Of a DNA stretch of 64,000 nucleotides, positions 55,213 through 61,967 are shown piece by piece. Below the pieces are notes generated by a model, which saw nothing but the letters and a program-made list of their open reading frames with translations, searched no databases and had not been told where the DNA came from. The stretch covers positions 42,613 through 106,612 of the forward strand of contig PJER01000005.1 in assembly GCA_002825465.1 (NCBI GenBank), given 5' to 3'. Origin of the DNA: Candidatus Thorarchaeota archaeon MP8T_1. Its GTDB lineage: Archaea > Asgardarchaeota > Thorarchaeia > Thorarchaeales > Thorarchaeaceae. How positions within the stretch are numbered: the first letter of the stretch is position 1; every line of letters begins with the position of its first letter. The position numbers and the translations under genes were made by a program.

Positions 55213-56397
55213 ATGTATGCATTCGTGTCGGTCATCAGAATGGGAAAGGCACGATTTGCGGCACCAATCTTCATGTTCCTTGCTGGAACTATTGTTGCTG
55301 TTAATTTGATTACAATGGTTACTGAACCTGTTCCACCAACGAATTGGTTTCCAGCAACTCTAAGTTCGAGTATAGGTACTGATATTGCAACAATAATGGC
55401 GATTGCATTACCTCTCCTTTTCATTGAATATGTTATCTTAGCTGTTCCAATAGCTGTGGTTATACTCTTCATCACTAGGATTGTGAAAGCCAGTCGCTAT
55501 GAAATGAATATCATGAATATTGGTCGGGATTTTGGGGGAACTCAAATGGTTCGCAGAGCTGCTGCTCCTGCACTCTTCAGTGTTGCTTCTGCGCAGCTTT
55601 TCACCCCAGTGATTAAACAGATTCTGTTTCCCACTACTGTATATGCAAATACTGACCCTCTCTATCCCTTTTTCACTGCAAGCATTTCACTTATGGGTGC
55701 TCTTCTCTTCACACCTATTGCTTTGGCACTGTTTATGCCTACATGGGTACTAAATGATGCAGGAGTAGTCACACATCTCAAATCTGATTATCTGACTATG
55801 CGCCAATGTCCTGATACTCAAGGAGTTGGTCGTTGGATTGCTAATATGTTGGGCGGTTATGCACTCCTCGCTTTTCCAATTACTATGTTCTTTTCCCAAT
55901 TCTACACTCCTATTATTGAACCTATATTATTGGGTACCACGCAAATTGATGGGGGAATCATATTTACTCAATCCATAATTGCCCTTCTATACACAATTGG
56001 CTTACCATTCTTTGTGATGGCATATATCCTGCCAGTCATAATGTTCAATGAAGCGATGCAAGCTCGTTCAACTGTTCGTATCCTTAGACTAGCAACACGC
56101 CTTGGAGCAAAGATGGTTCGTAAGGAGCAAATCCAAGAGATCAAACGTCTTGGCTATGTATATGATGAGGAAAAGAAAGCCACGGTTGAACTCTATGCTG
56201 CAGCAACAAATCAGGAAATAGTCATGACCCAGAAGAGTATAAAATCGAAGAGTAAGACTACAACTAAAGATAATGCCAAGAGTAAGTCAAAGAAGGAAAG
56301 TAAAAAGAAAGATACCAAAGGAAAAGTAGTCACATCCCGTAAATCTGTTAAAAATGGTAGTAAGAAGGATACAAAGAATAATCCTAAGAAAAAATGA
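55213..56397 (+). CDS. Polytopic membrane protein with long lysine-rich tail
   Basis: A 394-residue protein with about seven hydrophobic segments (for example residues 11-35, 57-85, 150-178, 215-240, 250-280) and a final 65-residue tail composed mainly of lysine, serine and threonine (KSKSKKESKKKDTKGK). The tail has the make-up of DNA- or RNA-binding or disordered tethers. The family is not recognised. It is probably co-transcribed with the site-2 protease, so it could be its substrate or partner. Met10 (55240) is an alternative start. Confidence 0.6.
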   Translation: MYAFVSVIRMGKARFAAPIFMFLAGTIVAVNLITMVTEPVPPTNWFPATLSSSIGTDIATIMAIALPLLFIEYVILAVPIAVVILFITRIVKASRYEMNIMNIGRDFGGTQMVRRAAAPALFSVASAQLFTPVIKQILFPTTVYANTDPLYPFFTASISLMGALLFTPIALALFMPTWVLNDAGVVTHLKSDYLTMRQCPDTQGVGRWIANMLGGYALLAFPITMFFSQFYTPIIEPILLGTTQIDGGIIFTQSIIALLYTIGLPFFVMAYILPVIMFNEAMQARSTVRILRLATRLGAKMVRKEQIQEIKRLGYVYDEEKKATVELYAAATNQEIVMTQKSIKSKSKTTTKDNAKSKSKKESKKKDTKGKVVTSRKSVKNGSKKDTKNNPKKK

Positions 56398-56559
56398 ATC
56401 ATTGCATATCAAGAGTGATTTCTAAGAGTATGCTCTTTACTGGTACAAAGAATCCGAAACTACTGGATCTTCTGATTAGGACTTTTTTATTTTCCTAGCA
56501 ATTGCTCTGCAGGTCCATTATTATAGAACTTTCACATGTAGATAAATTAATAACCAATT

Positions 56560-56586
56560 GTATACTAAAAGTATACGGTGGTATAC
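56560..56586 (+). promoter_or_regulatory. Triple GTATAC element before the zinc-ribbon gene
   Basis: The palindrome GTATAC occurs three times, at 56560-56565, 56571-56576 and 56581-56586, at 11- and 10-base spacing, about one helical turn each. The last copy ends at the ATG (56587), and GGTGGT between copies two and three is the likely ribosome-binding site. A repressor could block transcription and initiation here; the regulator is unknown. Confidence 0.5.
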
Positions 56587-56898
56587 ATGAGTGCTGAGAA
56601 TGAAGTTATGACACTAAAACCAGCTGTGATCAAAGATAATCACACAATTCCTCAAAGAAAGCGAAAACTTCTTGGAAACAGGATGGACATAAATCGTCCA
56701 AAATCAAAAATACCAGTTTCTCAAGGATGTCATAATTGCACTCATCAGCTTAGCAAGTATTACTACTGGAAACCCTCCCCGTGTGAAAATTGTATGAGGA
56801 ATCCTTCCTATAGCTTCAGATTGTCAAAAGATGGGCTAATTGATTATTGGCACTCCGTTGCTCAAATATCATATTCAAGGAGGAATCAGCTCTATTGA
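56587..56898 (+). CDS. Small zinc-ribbon protein, unknown
   Basis: About 103 residues from the ATG at 56587 (a GTG at 56578 lies inside the ribosome-binding site). A basic, probably disordered first half is followed by CHNC-x15-CENC, which fits a four-cysteine zinc ribbon. There is no membrane segment. The stop overlaps a TTG start of a 52-residue membrane protein (TTGA), so the two are coupled. No family is recognised. Confidence 0.6.
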   Translation: MSAENEVMTLKPAVIKDNHTIPQRKRKLLGNRMDINRPKSKIPVSQGCHNCTHQLSKYYYWKPSPCENCMRNPSYSFRLSKDGLIDYWHSVAQISYSRRNQLY

Positions 56899-57053
56899 AT
56901 AAAAAAACGCCTAGTGACAGAAACAAAGATTTCAGTTCATCTGGAAACATTGCATCTACTGATGAATTAATCTTCAATCTGTTCAGATTTGGTGCCATCC
57001 TCCTCATTGCAACTTTTCTATGGTTCATCCTGTTAATGGGCGGCACCCATTAA
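56895..57053 (+). CDS. 52-residue single-span membrane protein
   Basis: The TTG at 56895 overlaps the stop of the preceding gene and follows a strong AAGGAGG site at 56878-56884. The product starts MNKKTPSDRNKDFSS and ends with one hydrophobic span (LFRFGAILLIATFLWFILLM) and GGTH. The frame is open further upstream, but the ribosome-binding site and coupling favour this start. It is probably a small membrane partner of the zinc-ribbon protein. Confidence 0.55.
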   Translation: MNKKTPSDRNKDFSSSGNIASTDELIFNLFRFGAILLIATFLWFILLMGGTH

Positions 57054-57085
57054 CGGTGAGTTCTCTTCCGGCTAGCATTCGAAAG

Positions 57086-57159
57086 GGGGTCTATCTGGAC
57101 TAAAGACCCCGGAGATTCTGGGACTGATGTTCTCCTCACACTTCAATCCCGGAGTCTCC
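57086..57159 (+). ncRNA. Two strong adjacent hairpins, candidate structured RNA or terminator
   Basis: Stem 1 pairs GGGGTCT (57086-57092) with AGACCCC (57104-57110). Stem 2 pairs 57111-57126 with 57144-57159: 15 of 16 positions pair as RNA, including two G-U pairs, with one C-A mismatch and a 17-base loop. The segment is GC-rich against an AT-rich background and lies in the 206-base gap between the mini-membrane gene and TBP. It could be the 3' end of that operon or an independent RNA. Confidence 0.45.
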
Positions 57160-57222
57160 TACTCTCCCCTTCTTCTGAAATTGTAACTATGTTCAGAAAT
57201 CTCTGAGAAAAGAAAAGTCATA

Positions 57223-57250
57223 GGTTCCCAAGAGTAAACTCAAGGGAACC
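57223..57250 (-). terminator. Hairpin terminator downstream of tbp
   Basis: GGTTCCC (57223-57229) pairs with GGGAACC (57244-57250) around an inner GAGT/ACTC stem. Read in the direction of the TBP gene it is followed by a T-rich run (CTTTTCTTTTCTC), as expected for an intrinsic-type stop; the TBP gene ends ten bases before it. Confidence 0.55.
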
Positions 57251-57259
57251 CGAATAATA

Positions 57260-57871
57260 CTACCAGTCTTCGTCGTCGTCTTCAACTGCAGCCTGACCCC
57301 AGTCTTCTCCTTCTGGGATTCTCATGACTCCAAGTTCAAGGAGACGATCCATGACTTTCAATGCAGCCTCATCAATTTGAGGTTCAAATTTAGCTCCAGT
57401 TATAACAAGCTTACCCGATCCGAAAAGTAGAATGACGACTTTGGGGTCTCTCATTCTGTAAATCAGACCTGGGAACTGCTCCGGCTCATAGAGTGTATTC
57501 TCAAGTTTCATGGCTGCAAGTTCAAGATTCAACTCTGCTCCAAGACTTGCGCTAGCAACAATATTCTGCACAATGATCTCGGGTTTACCAGTTATCTCAA
57601 TACCTGCTTCCTTGATGTTCTTGACAATCTTGTGAACTGCACGCTTTGCTTCTTTCTCACTTTTTGCTCCGGTGCACACCATTTTTCCACTGTTGAAAAT
57701 AAGTGTTGCAGTCTTGGGTTTCTTAAGACGATATACAAGACCTGGGAACTGCTCTGGATCAAATTCAACGTTGGGCATAGTGGCCGCAATCTCATCGAGG
57801 TCAAGTCTCTGATTGAGAACAACTGAGGCAACTACATTCTCTATTTTTGTTTTGGGCTCTGGACGTGGCAT
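57260..57871 (-). CDS. tbp: TATA-box-binding protein
   Basis: A 203-residue general transcription factor that binds TATA boxes and recruits TFB and RNA polymerase. The saddle is made of two direct repeats of about 88 residues: VENVVASVVLNQRLDLDEIA...FPGLVYRLKKPKTATLIFNSGKMVCTGAKSEKEAKRAV and VQNIVASASLGAELNLELAA...FPGLIYRMRDPKVVILLFGSGKLVITGAK (quoted in parts). The C-terminus is an acidic tail (VEDDDEDW), common in archaeal TBPs. It is monocistronic, with a TATA palindrome upstream and a terminator downstream. Confidence 0.98.
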   Translation of the reverse strand: MPRPEPKTKIENVVASVVLNQRLDLDEIAATMPNVEFDPEQFPGLVYRLKKPKTATLIFNSGKMVCTGAKSEKEAKRAVHKIVKNIKEAGIEITGKPEIIVQNIVASASLGAELNLELAAMKLENTLYEPEQFPGLIYRMRDPKVVILLFGSGKLVITGAKFEPQIDEAALKVMDRLLELGVMRIPEGEDWGQAAVEDDDEDW

Positions 57872-57900
57872 TTTCTCTGACTCCTGCCTTATTTCTCTCT

Positions 57901-57917
57901 CTTATATACTATATAAG
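57901..57917 (-). promoter_or_regulatory. tbp: Palindromic TATA element upstream of tbp
   Basis: CTTATATACTATATAAG is an 8-bp perfect inverted repeat with one central base, 30-46 bases upstream of the TBP start codon. It can serve as the TATA box in either direction. A GGAG site lies between it and the ATG. Being the strongest TATA-like palindrome near its own binding protein, it could support autoregulation; that is inference. Confidence 0.55.
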
Positions 57918-58006
57918 GAACAAATCAATTCTATATAATGGCTTTATAAATGTGAGCAATGGTCTGCCATCAATTAATAATTTCGAAGAGATGCAGTCAG
58001 CGAATC

Positions 58007-58381
58007 TTAATCACAACCACAATCTTCTTTCCTGATGACAACTATCTTTACCTTGACATCATCTGCTATGTCACCAAAGGCTTGAAGGAAATATCGTGAT
58101 GCATCTTCTAGACCCTTCTCCCCCTTTGCAGTCAATCTGTAAATGATCTGCCTACCTTCCCTTTTCCCCTTGATAAGCCCTCCCTCTTTCAGTTCCTTCA
58201 AAGCTGGATAGATTGTTCCAGGTGTTGGTTTGGTTCCTCTGCGAGACGCAATTCTCTCTGCAATTTCCTGTCCATTCATTTCCTTTTGACCGAGTTCCCA
58301 AAGAATCTGAAATGTAAGAAGTCCTCTCATATCACAACAATCTGGTGGACAGCATGGTGCTTCTTCGGACTGCTTACTCAT
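58007..58381 (-). CDS. PadR family regulator with cysteine clusters, probable arsenic sensor
   Basis: A 124-residue PadR winged-helix protein: LLTFQILWELGQKEMNGQEIAERIASRRG...PTPGTIYPALKELKEGGLIKGKREGRQIIYRLTAKG, quoted in part, is the DNA-binding core. It has vicinal cysteine pairs at the N-terminus (C10-C11 and C15-C16) and a C-terminal DCGCD. Such pairs bind As(III) or other thiophilic metals. The gene is divergent from the short ORF and arsM, with three copies of one palindrome between, so it is the likely repressor of both. Binding of arsenic is inferred. Confidence 0.85.
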   Translation of the reverse strand: MSKQSEEAPCCPPDCCDMRGLLTFQILWELGQKEMNGQEIAERIASRRGTKPTPGTIYPALKELKEGGLIKGKREGRQIIYRLTAKGEKGLEDASRYFLQAFGDIADDVKVKIVVIRKEDCGCD

Positions 58382-58388
58382 ACTAATC

Positions 58389-58458
58389 TATTGGATGTCC
58401 GATACATTTAAATGTATATATAGGATGTCCAATACTAACAAATATTGGACACCCAATA
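58389..58458. promoter_or_regulatory. Three PadR operator-like palindromes between padR and arsM
   Basis: Consensus TATTGG-N4-CCAATA: copies at 58389-58404 (one mismatch), 58419-58434 (one mismatch) and 58443-58458 (perfect). Between the first two is a perfect 14-bp palindrome, TACATTTAAATGTA (58403-58416), which with the following TATATATA offers TATA boxes on both strands. Occupation of the sites would cover both divergent promoters. Confidence 0.65.
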
Positions 58459-58472
58459 TAGTTGGTGATTAA

Positions 58473-58607
58473 ATGATTGATGAAAAACGAACTGAAGACA
58501 TGAATATTAAAAAAATCAGAAGTTGCCCATCAGAAAGTCTGAAATTATCGAGTGGGTGTTCTGACAATGTTGATGAAACTAATCCTCAGAAAGTGGTGGT
58601 TGTATGA
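58473..58607 (+). CDS. 44-residue ORF coupled to arsM
   Basis: An ATG at 58473 lies three bases after GGTGAT, and the frame ends at TGA 58605-58607, overlapping the arsM ATG (ATGA). The product is charged and hydrophilic with two cysteines (RSCPSE and SSGCSD). The ribosome-binding site and the overlap suggest real translation, either as a small thiol protein or as a leader controlling arsM. Confidence 0.5.
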   Translation: MIDEKRTEDMNIKKIRSCPSESLKLSSGCSDNVDETNPQKVVVV

Positions 58608-59416
58608 CAGAAATGAAGAAAGTTAGTGAAATGAAACCTGATGAGATCAAGGAAGCAGTTAGAGATGCGTATTCTAAAGTTGCCACAGGCGAAGTTAAAG
58701 GCCAATCTGGTTGCTGCGAAGAACCTGCTCAAAGACAATCTAGTTGCTGTGGTCCAAAGGAAGCTCCCGAACCGAAAGTTCTACGAGTCAATATTGCTGA
58801 AGCACTAGGCTATGATACTGAAGGGATGCCAACCGGCGCGACAGAGTCATTTGCTGGATGTGGGAATCCTGTTGCACTTGCAAGTTTGAAGGAAGGTGAG
58901 GTTGTTCTTGACCTCGGAAGTGGTGCTGGACTTGATATGTTTGTAGCCAGTAAGAAAGTTGGTGATACTGGAAAGGTCATCGGAGTAGATATGACTCCTG
59001 CGATGATTGAGAAGGCTAAGAAGAACGCAGAGGAGCTCGGAATTACTAATGTCGATTTCCGATTTGGTGACATCGAAGATATGCCAGTTGACGATAACTC
59101 AGTTGACGTAGTAATCAGTAATTGTGTGATCAATTTGGCTCCTGATAAAGGTAAAGTGTTCAATGAAGCATTCCGTGTTCTGAAGCCTGGTGGTCGTGTA
59201 ATGGTTTCAGATATTGTACTATCCAAACCACTTCCAAAGGAAATTCGCGATGAAGTTGTGACTTACACAGGATGCATCGGTGGAGCAATCCTCGATGAGG
59301 AATATTTACAGCATATGCGTGATGCTGGTTTTGTGGATGCTAAGATTGCAGGTAAGGCTGGTCAAAGCATGTATGGCGCATATAGTGCTTATGTCACTGG
59401 AACTAAACCTGAGTAG
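58604..59416 (+). CDS. arsM: Arsenite S-adenosylmethionine methyltransferase
   Basis: A 270-residue class I SAM methyltransferase that methylates As(III) for detoxification. SAM motif I is VVLDLGSGAGLDMFVA, followed by VIGVDMTPAMIEKA and FGDIEDMPVDDNSVDVVISN. The three catalytic cysteines expected for ArsM are present: GCGNP, ISNCVINL and YTGCIGG. Two extra vicinal pairs occur near the N-terminus (SGCCEEP and SSCCGP), possibly to collect arsenic. It is coupled to the upstream 44-residue ORF and controlled from the PadR operator region. Confidence 0.95.
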   Translation: MTEMKKVSEMKPDEIKEAVRDAYSKVATGEVKGQSGCCEEPAQRQSSCCGPKEAPEPKVLRVNIAEALGYDTEGMPTGATESFAGCGNPVALASLKEGEVVLDLGSGAGLDMFVASKKVGDTGKVIGVDMTPAMIEKAKKNAEELGITNVDFRFGDIEDMPVDDNSVDVVISNCVINLAPDKGKVFNEAFRVLKPGGRVMVSDIVLSKPLPKEIRDEVVTYTGCIGGAILDEEYLQHMRDAGFVDAKIAGKAGQSMYGAYSAYVTGTKPE

Positions 59417-59417
59417 T

Positions 59418-60245
59418 GTGGTTTTAACCTTGGAAGTGGAAGTAACAACATCAATTGGAATGGGTCATGTTAACATACCTGTGAATGTCAATGGAAATGG
59501 CCCATTCACTTTTACTCTTGATACGGGTGCATCATATACTACGCTAGAAAAATCGCTTGCAGAGAAACTTGCAGTCAAAATCCGAGAAGGAAGTAAGACT
59601 GAAGCACGCGGAGTCGGAGGGGGAATTCCTGTACAATATACTGATGCTGAAATCGGCATAGACAATCTCGTGTTTGAAAAGGATGAAGTCTACATACTGG
59701 ATTTCCGGGCAATTTTTCAGGGTCTTGGAACCCATGAAGGAGTATTTGGGCATTCCACCCTGAAACATTGTACAATGTCTCTCAGTTATAGAAATGAACG
59801 ATTCAAACTCCATAAGGGTAAATCAAATCGTGATCTGGATTGGATTCCATTCGAGTATGTAAATGATTCACATCTCATAGGTACACCAGTTCACATTAAT
59901 GGAAAAGGACCTTATCCTTTTGTTTTAGACACTGGTGCAGGTTCCACAGTTGTAACACCGGAATTTGCAAAGAAACTTGGTCTTGATGTTCAGGTTATCG
60001 AGCAAGGCTTTGCTCGAGGTCTTGGTGGTGATATGCAACTCAGTTTAGCAAGTATCGATAGTCTTTCAGTCGGTGCATCAGAGATTACAAAGGAACAGGT
60101 TGCGGTTATTGATATGAACCAGGTCTCTCCAAAGGGAAAGTTGATTGAGAACGGAATCATCGGATACAACTTTCTGAGGAACTTTGAAACTGTAATTGAT
60201 TATCCTGCACAGCGATTATCATTCATTGACGAACGGATTTCGTAA
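59418..60245 (+). CDS. Tandem retropepsin-like aspartic protease domain protein
   Basis: About 275 residues from GTG 59418 (TTG 59430 is also possible); the frame is open further into arsM. Two retropepsin-like domains follow each other: one with FTLDTGASYTTLE and GVFGHSTL, the second with FVLDTGAGSTVVT and GIIGYNFL. Each supplies a catalytic Asp-Thr-Gly and an inner hydrophobic-hydrophobic-Gly motif, so one chain could form the pseudo-dimeric active site seen in pepsins. There is no signal or membrane segment, hence probably cytosolic. It may be read through from arsM. Confidence 0.8.
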   Translation: MVLTLEVEVTTSIGMGHVNIPVNVNGNGPFTFTLDTGASYTTLEKSLAEKLAVKIREGSKTEARGVGGGIPVQYTDAEIGIDNLVFEKDEVYILDFRAIFQGLGTHEGVFGHSTLKHCTMSLSYRNERFKLHKGKSNRDLDWIPFEYVNDSHLIGTPVHINGKGPYPFVLDTGAGSTVVTPEFAKKLGLDVQVIEQGFARGLGGDMQLSLASIDSLSVGASEITKEQVAVIDMNQVSPKGKLIENGIIGYNFLRNFETVIDYPAQRLSFIDERIS

Positions 60246-60297
60246 CCTTCGGAAGACAAATAACTCCGATATCATCACATGTACTAGCTGCGTGTCA

Positions 60298-61137
60298 ATG
60301 ATGATTAGTGAAGAGGAACAATACTCTGGATATGATGGAACTGTTATGCTATTGCGAGTCTGGAAACCAGAAGGACCACCTCGTGCAGTAGTGATCGGAT
60401 TTCATGGACTTGGGTCTCATAGTGGACTACAAGAAGCATATGCTAAGATATTCACATCAAACGGATTCATTTTCTATGCGCCTGACCTTCGTGGATTTGG
60501 GACATTTCCCGGCAGAAAAGGACATGTTGATAGTTATGATGAGTATGATGAAGACATCAAACTTCTTGTTGAACAAATACGGGAAGGTCATTCTGATGAA
60601 AAGATCTTCCTCTTTGGTCATTCCCTGGGTGCAGTACATGCTGTGAGATATCTGATGAAATACCCCAATGCCCCAATTGCTGGTATCATTGCTCCTTGCC
60701 CAGCTGTATCTGAACGACTTAAGGTCAGTGCAGCAACTCGAGCTTTAGGAGCGGCTATGTCAAAACTCAATGTCAAAATGTATATTGATAATGGACTAGA
60801 TTACGACCTACTTGCAAAGAACAATGATGTTATACAACAAAACAAAGATGATCCTCTTAGGTTTGATAAAGCTACACCTCGATATGCAATGGAGGGATTA
60901 GGAGCTGCCCAAGACACATCAGACAGAGCATTCCTAATCAAAATTCCAATCTTCATTCCTCAAGCTGGTAATGATCAAATAACAATCCCCGAGAAGAATA
61001 AGGAATTCTTTGATCGAATTGGTTCAAAAGATAAAACATGGAAATTGTATCCAGGTCTTTGGCATCAACCATTTGAGGACGAAGATGGTGGAGAATTTGT
61101 TTCAGACATAATTGCATGGATAGAAGAAAGGCTTTAG
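60298..61137 (+). CDS. Alpha/beta hydrolase, monoacylglycerol lipase-like
   Basis: About 279 residues from the ATG at 60298; an earlier ATG (60196) would overlap the protease gene by 50 bases and add an unlikely N-terminus. The fold signatures are VVIGFHGLGSHSG (oxyanion hole), YAPDLRGFG, the nucleophile elbow FGHSLGAV (Ser), QAGNDQITIPE for the acid and LWHQPFED for the histidine. This is the serine-aminopeptidase-type S33/monoacylglycerol lipase subgroup. It probably hydrolyses lipid or ester substrates in the cytosol. Confidence 0.87.
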   Translation: MMISEEEQYSGYDGTVMLLRVWKPEGPPRAVVIGFHGLGSHSGLQEAYAKIFTSNGFIFYAPDLRGFGTFPGRKGHVDSYDEYDEDIKLLVEQIREGHSDEKIFLFGHSLGAVHAVRYLMKYPNAPIAGIIAPCPAVSERLKVSAATRALGAAMSKLNVKMYIDNGLDYDLLAKNNDVIQQNKDDPLRFDKATPRYAMEGLGAAQDTSDRAFLIKIPIFIPQAGNDQITIPEKNKEFFDRIGSKDKTWKLYPGLWHQPFEDEDGGEFVSDIIAWIEERL

Positions 61138-61139
61138 TT

Positions 61140-61556
61140 TTATCCCTTGAAACCTTTCTCTTGGAGTATCTTTCCAAGTTCTGTATCAATACCCTTGATA
61201 TGATTGACTAACCAGTTTGTCAAGTATGAAGTGATCTCTTCGCTAAGTTGCGTAGTTGCCCCTTCCTCCTCAAAATCCTGAACCATTAAGTTCAACCTAT
61301 CTTTGAAGTCCTCGTGGAGCCTGTGATGATGATCAAACTTTGGATAGTCATTTTCTTTCATAACTTTCTCCTCTGCTGAAAAGTGGAACTCTGTATATTC
61401 AATCATGAAACTCAGAGTCTGCAGTATTTTCTCGAGACCACGTGTCATATCCACAGCTTCAGAAATAGCATTCGTACGTTCAATTAGCATTTTGTGCTGT
61501 TCGTCAATTAGATTAATTCCGACGGAGAAACTATTGTCCCATTCTATGCGAGGCAT
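61140..61556 (-). CDS. Bacteriohemerythrin-like O2-binding protein
   Basis: A 138-residue hemerythrin from the ATG at 61556 (the frame extends to 61607, but the family begins MPRIEWDNSFSVGI). The di-iron ligands are in order: DEQHKML, YTEFHFSAEE, KFDHHHRLHEDF and VNHIKGID. It binds oxygen reversibly for storage or sensing and is consistent with exposure to microoxic conditions. It is convergent with the hydrolase gene, two bases apart. Confidence 0.93.
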   Translation of the reverse strand: MPRIEWDNSFSVGINLIDEQHKMLIERTNAISEAVDMTRGLEKILQTLSFMIEYTEFHFSAEEKVMKENDYPKFDHHHRLHEDFKDRLNLMVQDFEEEGATTQLSEEITSYLTNWLVNHIKGIDTELGKILQEKGFKG

Positions 61557-61645
61557 GACCAGTTCACCAAAAATCCCTATCATAAGCCTTACTGTAAAGC
61601 AAAACAATATCTATGTTATAATAACACTATACTCAGGTGACGAAA

Positions 61646-61837
61646 TTGGCTTTGATTAAAGATGAATGGCTCCTCCCATTAGGCGGTATTTTTCTTGCAA
61701 TTGCGATTTTAGCTGATAGATTTCTAGTGATTGAAGTACCTCTACTTGATTTCATTATTGGAGTCTTCACAGGACTAGCATTGGTCCTAAACCTCGTAGG
61801 TCTTATCAAAACAAGTCGAAAACTTTCATCGTCATAG
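61646..61837 (+). CDS. Small two-span membrane protein
   Basis: About 63 residues. TTG at 61646 is five bases after GGTGA (61636-61640), so I prefer it to the GTG at 61637 that lies inside that site. Two hydrophobic segments (WLLPLGGIFLAIAILA and LDFIIGVFTGLALVLNLVGL) are followed by KTSRKLSSS. The function is unknown. Confidence 0.55.
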   Translation: MALIKDEWLLPLGGIFLAIAILADRFLVIEVPLLDFIIGVFTGLALVLNLVGLIKTSRKLSSS

Positions 61838-61967
61838 TGTAGTAGGGGCTAATTGGTGCAGACATAGAACTAGGGTAAGCCTTTTATGCTGTATCCGGTT
61901 TCGACGCCGCCAAGCATTAGATGGTAATGGATTTTCCGTCTATAGCCCTTATCGAGAGTGACTTTGA

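Noticed and set aside
57111..57159. Long hairpin considered as a tRNA or SRP RNA piece
   Set aside because: There is no TψC-like GGTTCGAATCC arm, no CCA-proximal acceptor pairing, and it is far too short for SRP RNA or RNase P RNA.
61838..61967. Non-coding stretch with GGGGCTA and TAGCCC arms, considered as a tRNA or riboswitch
   Set aside because: The arms are 90 bases apart without a cloverleaf or consistent inner pairing; it more likely holds the promoter and leader of the surface-protein gene, with CTTTTATG as a possible TATA box.
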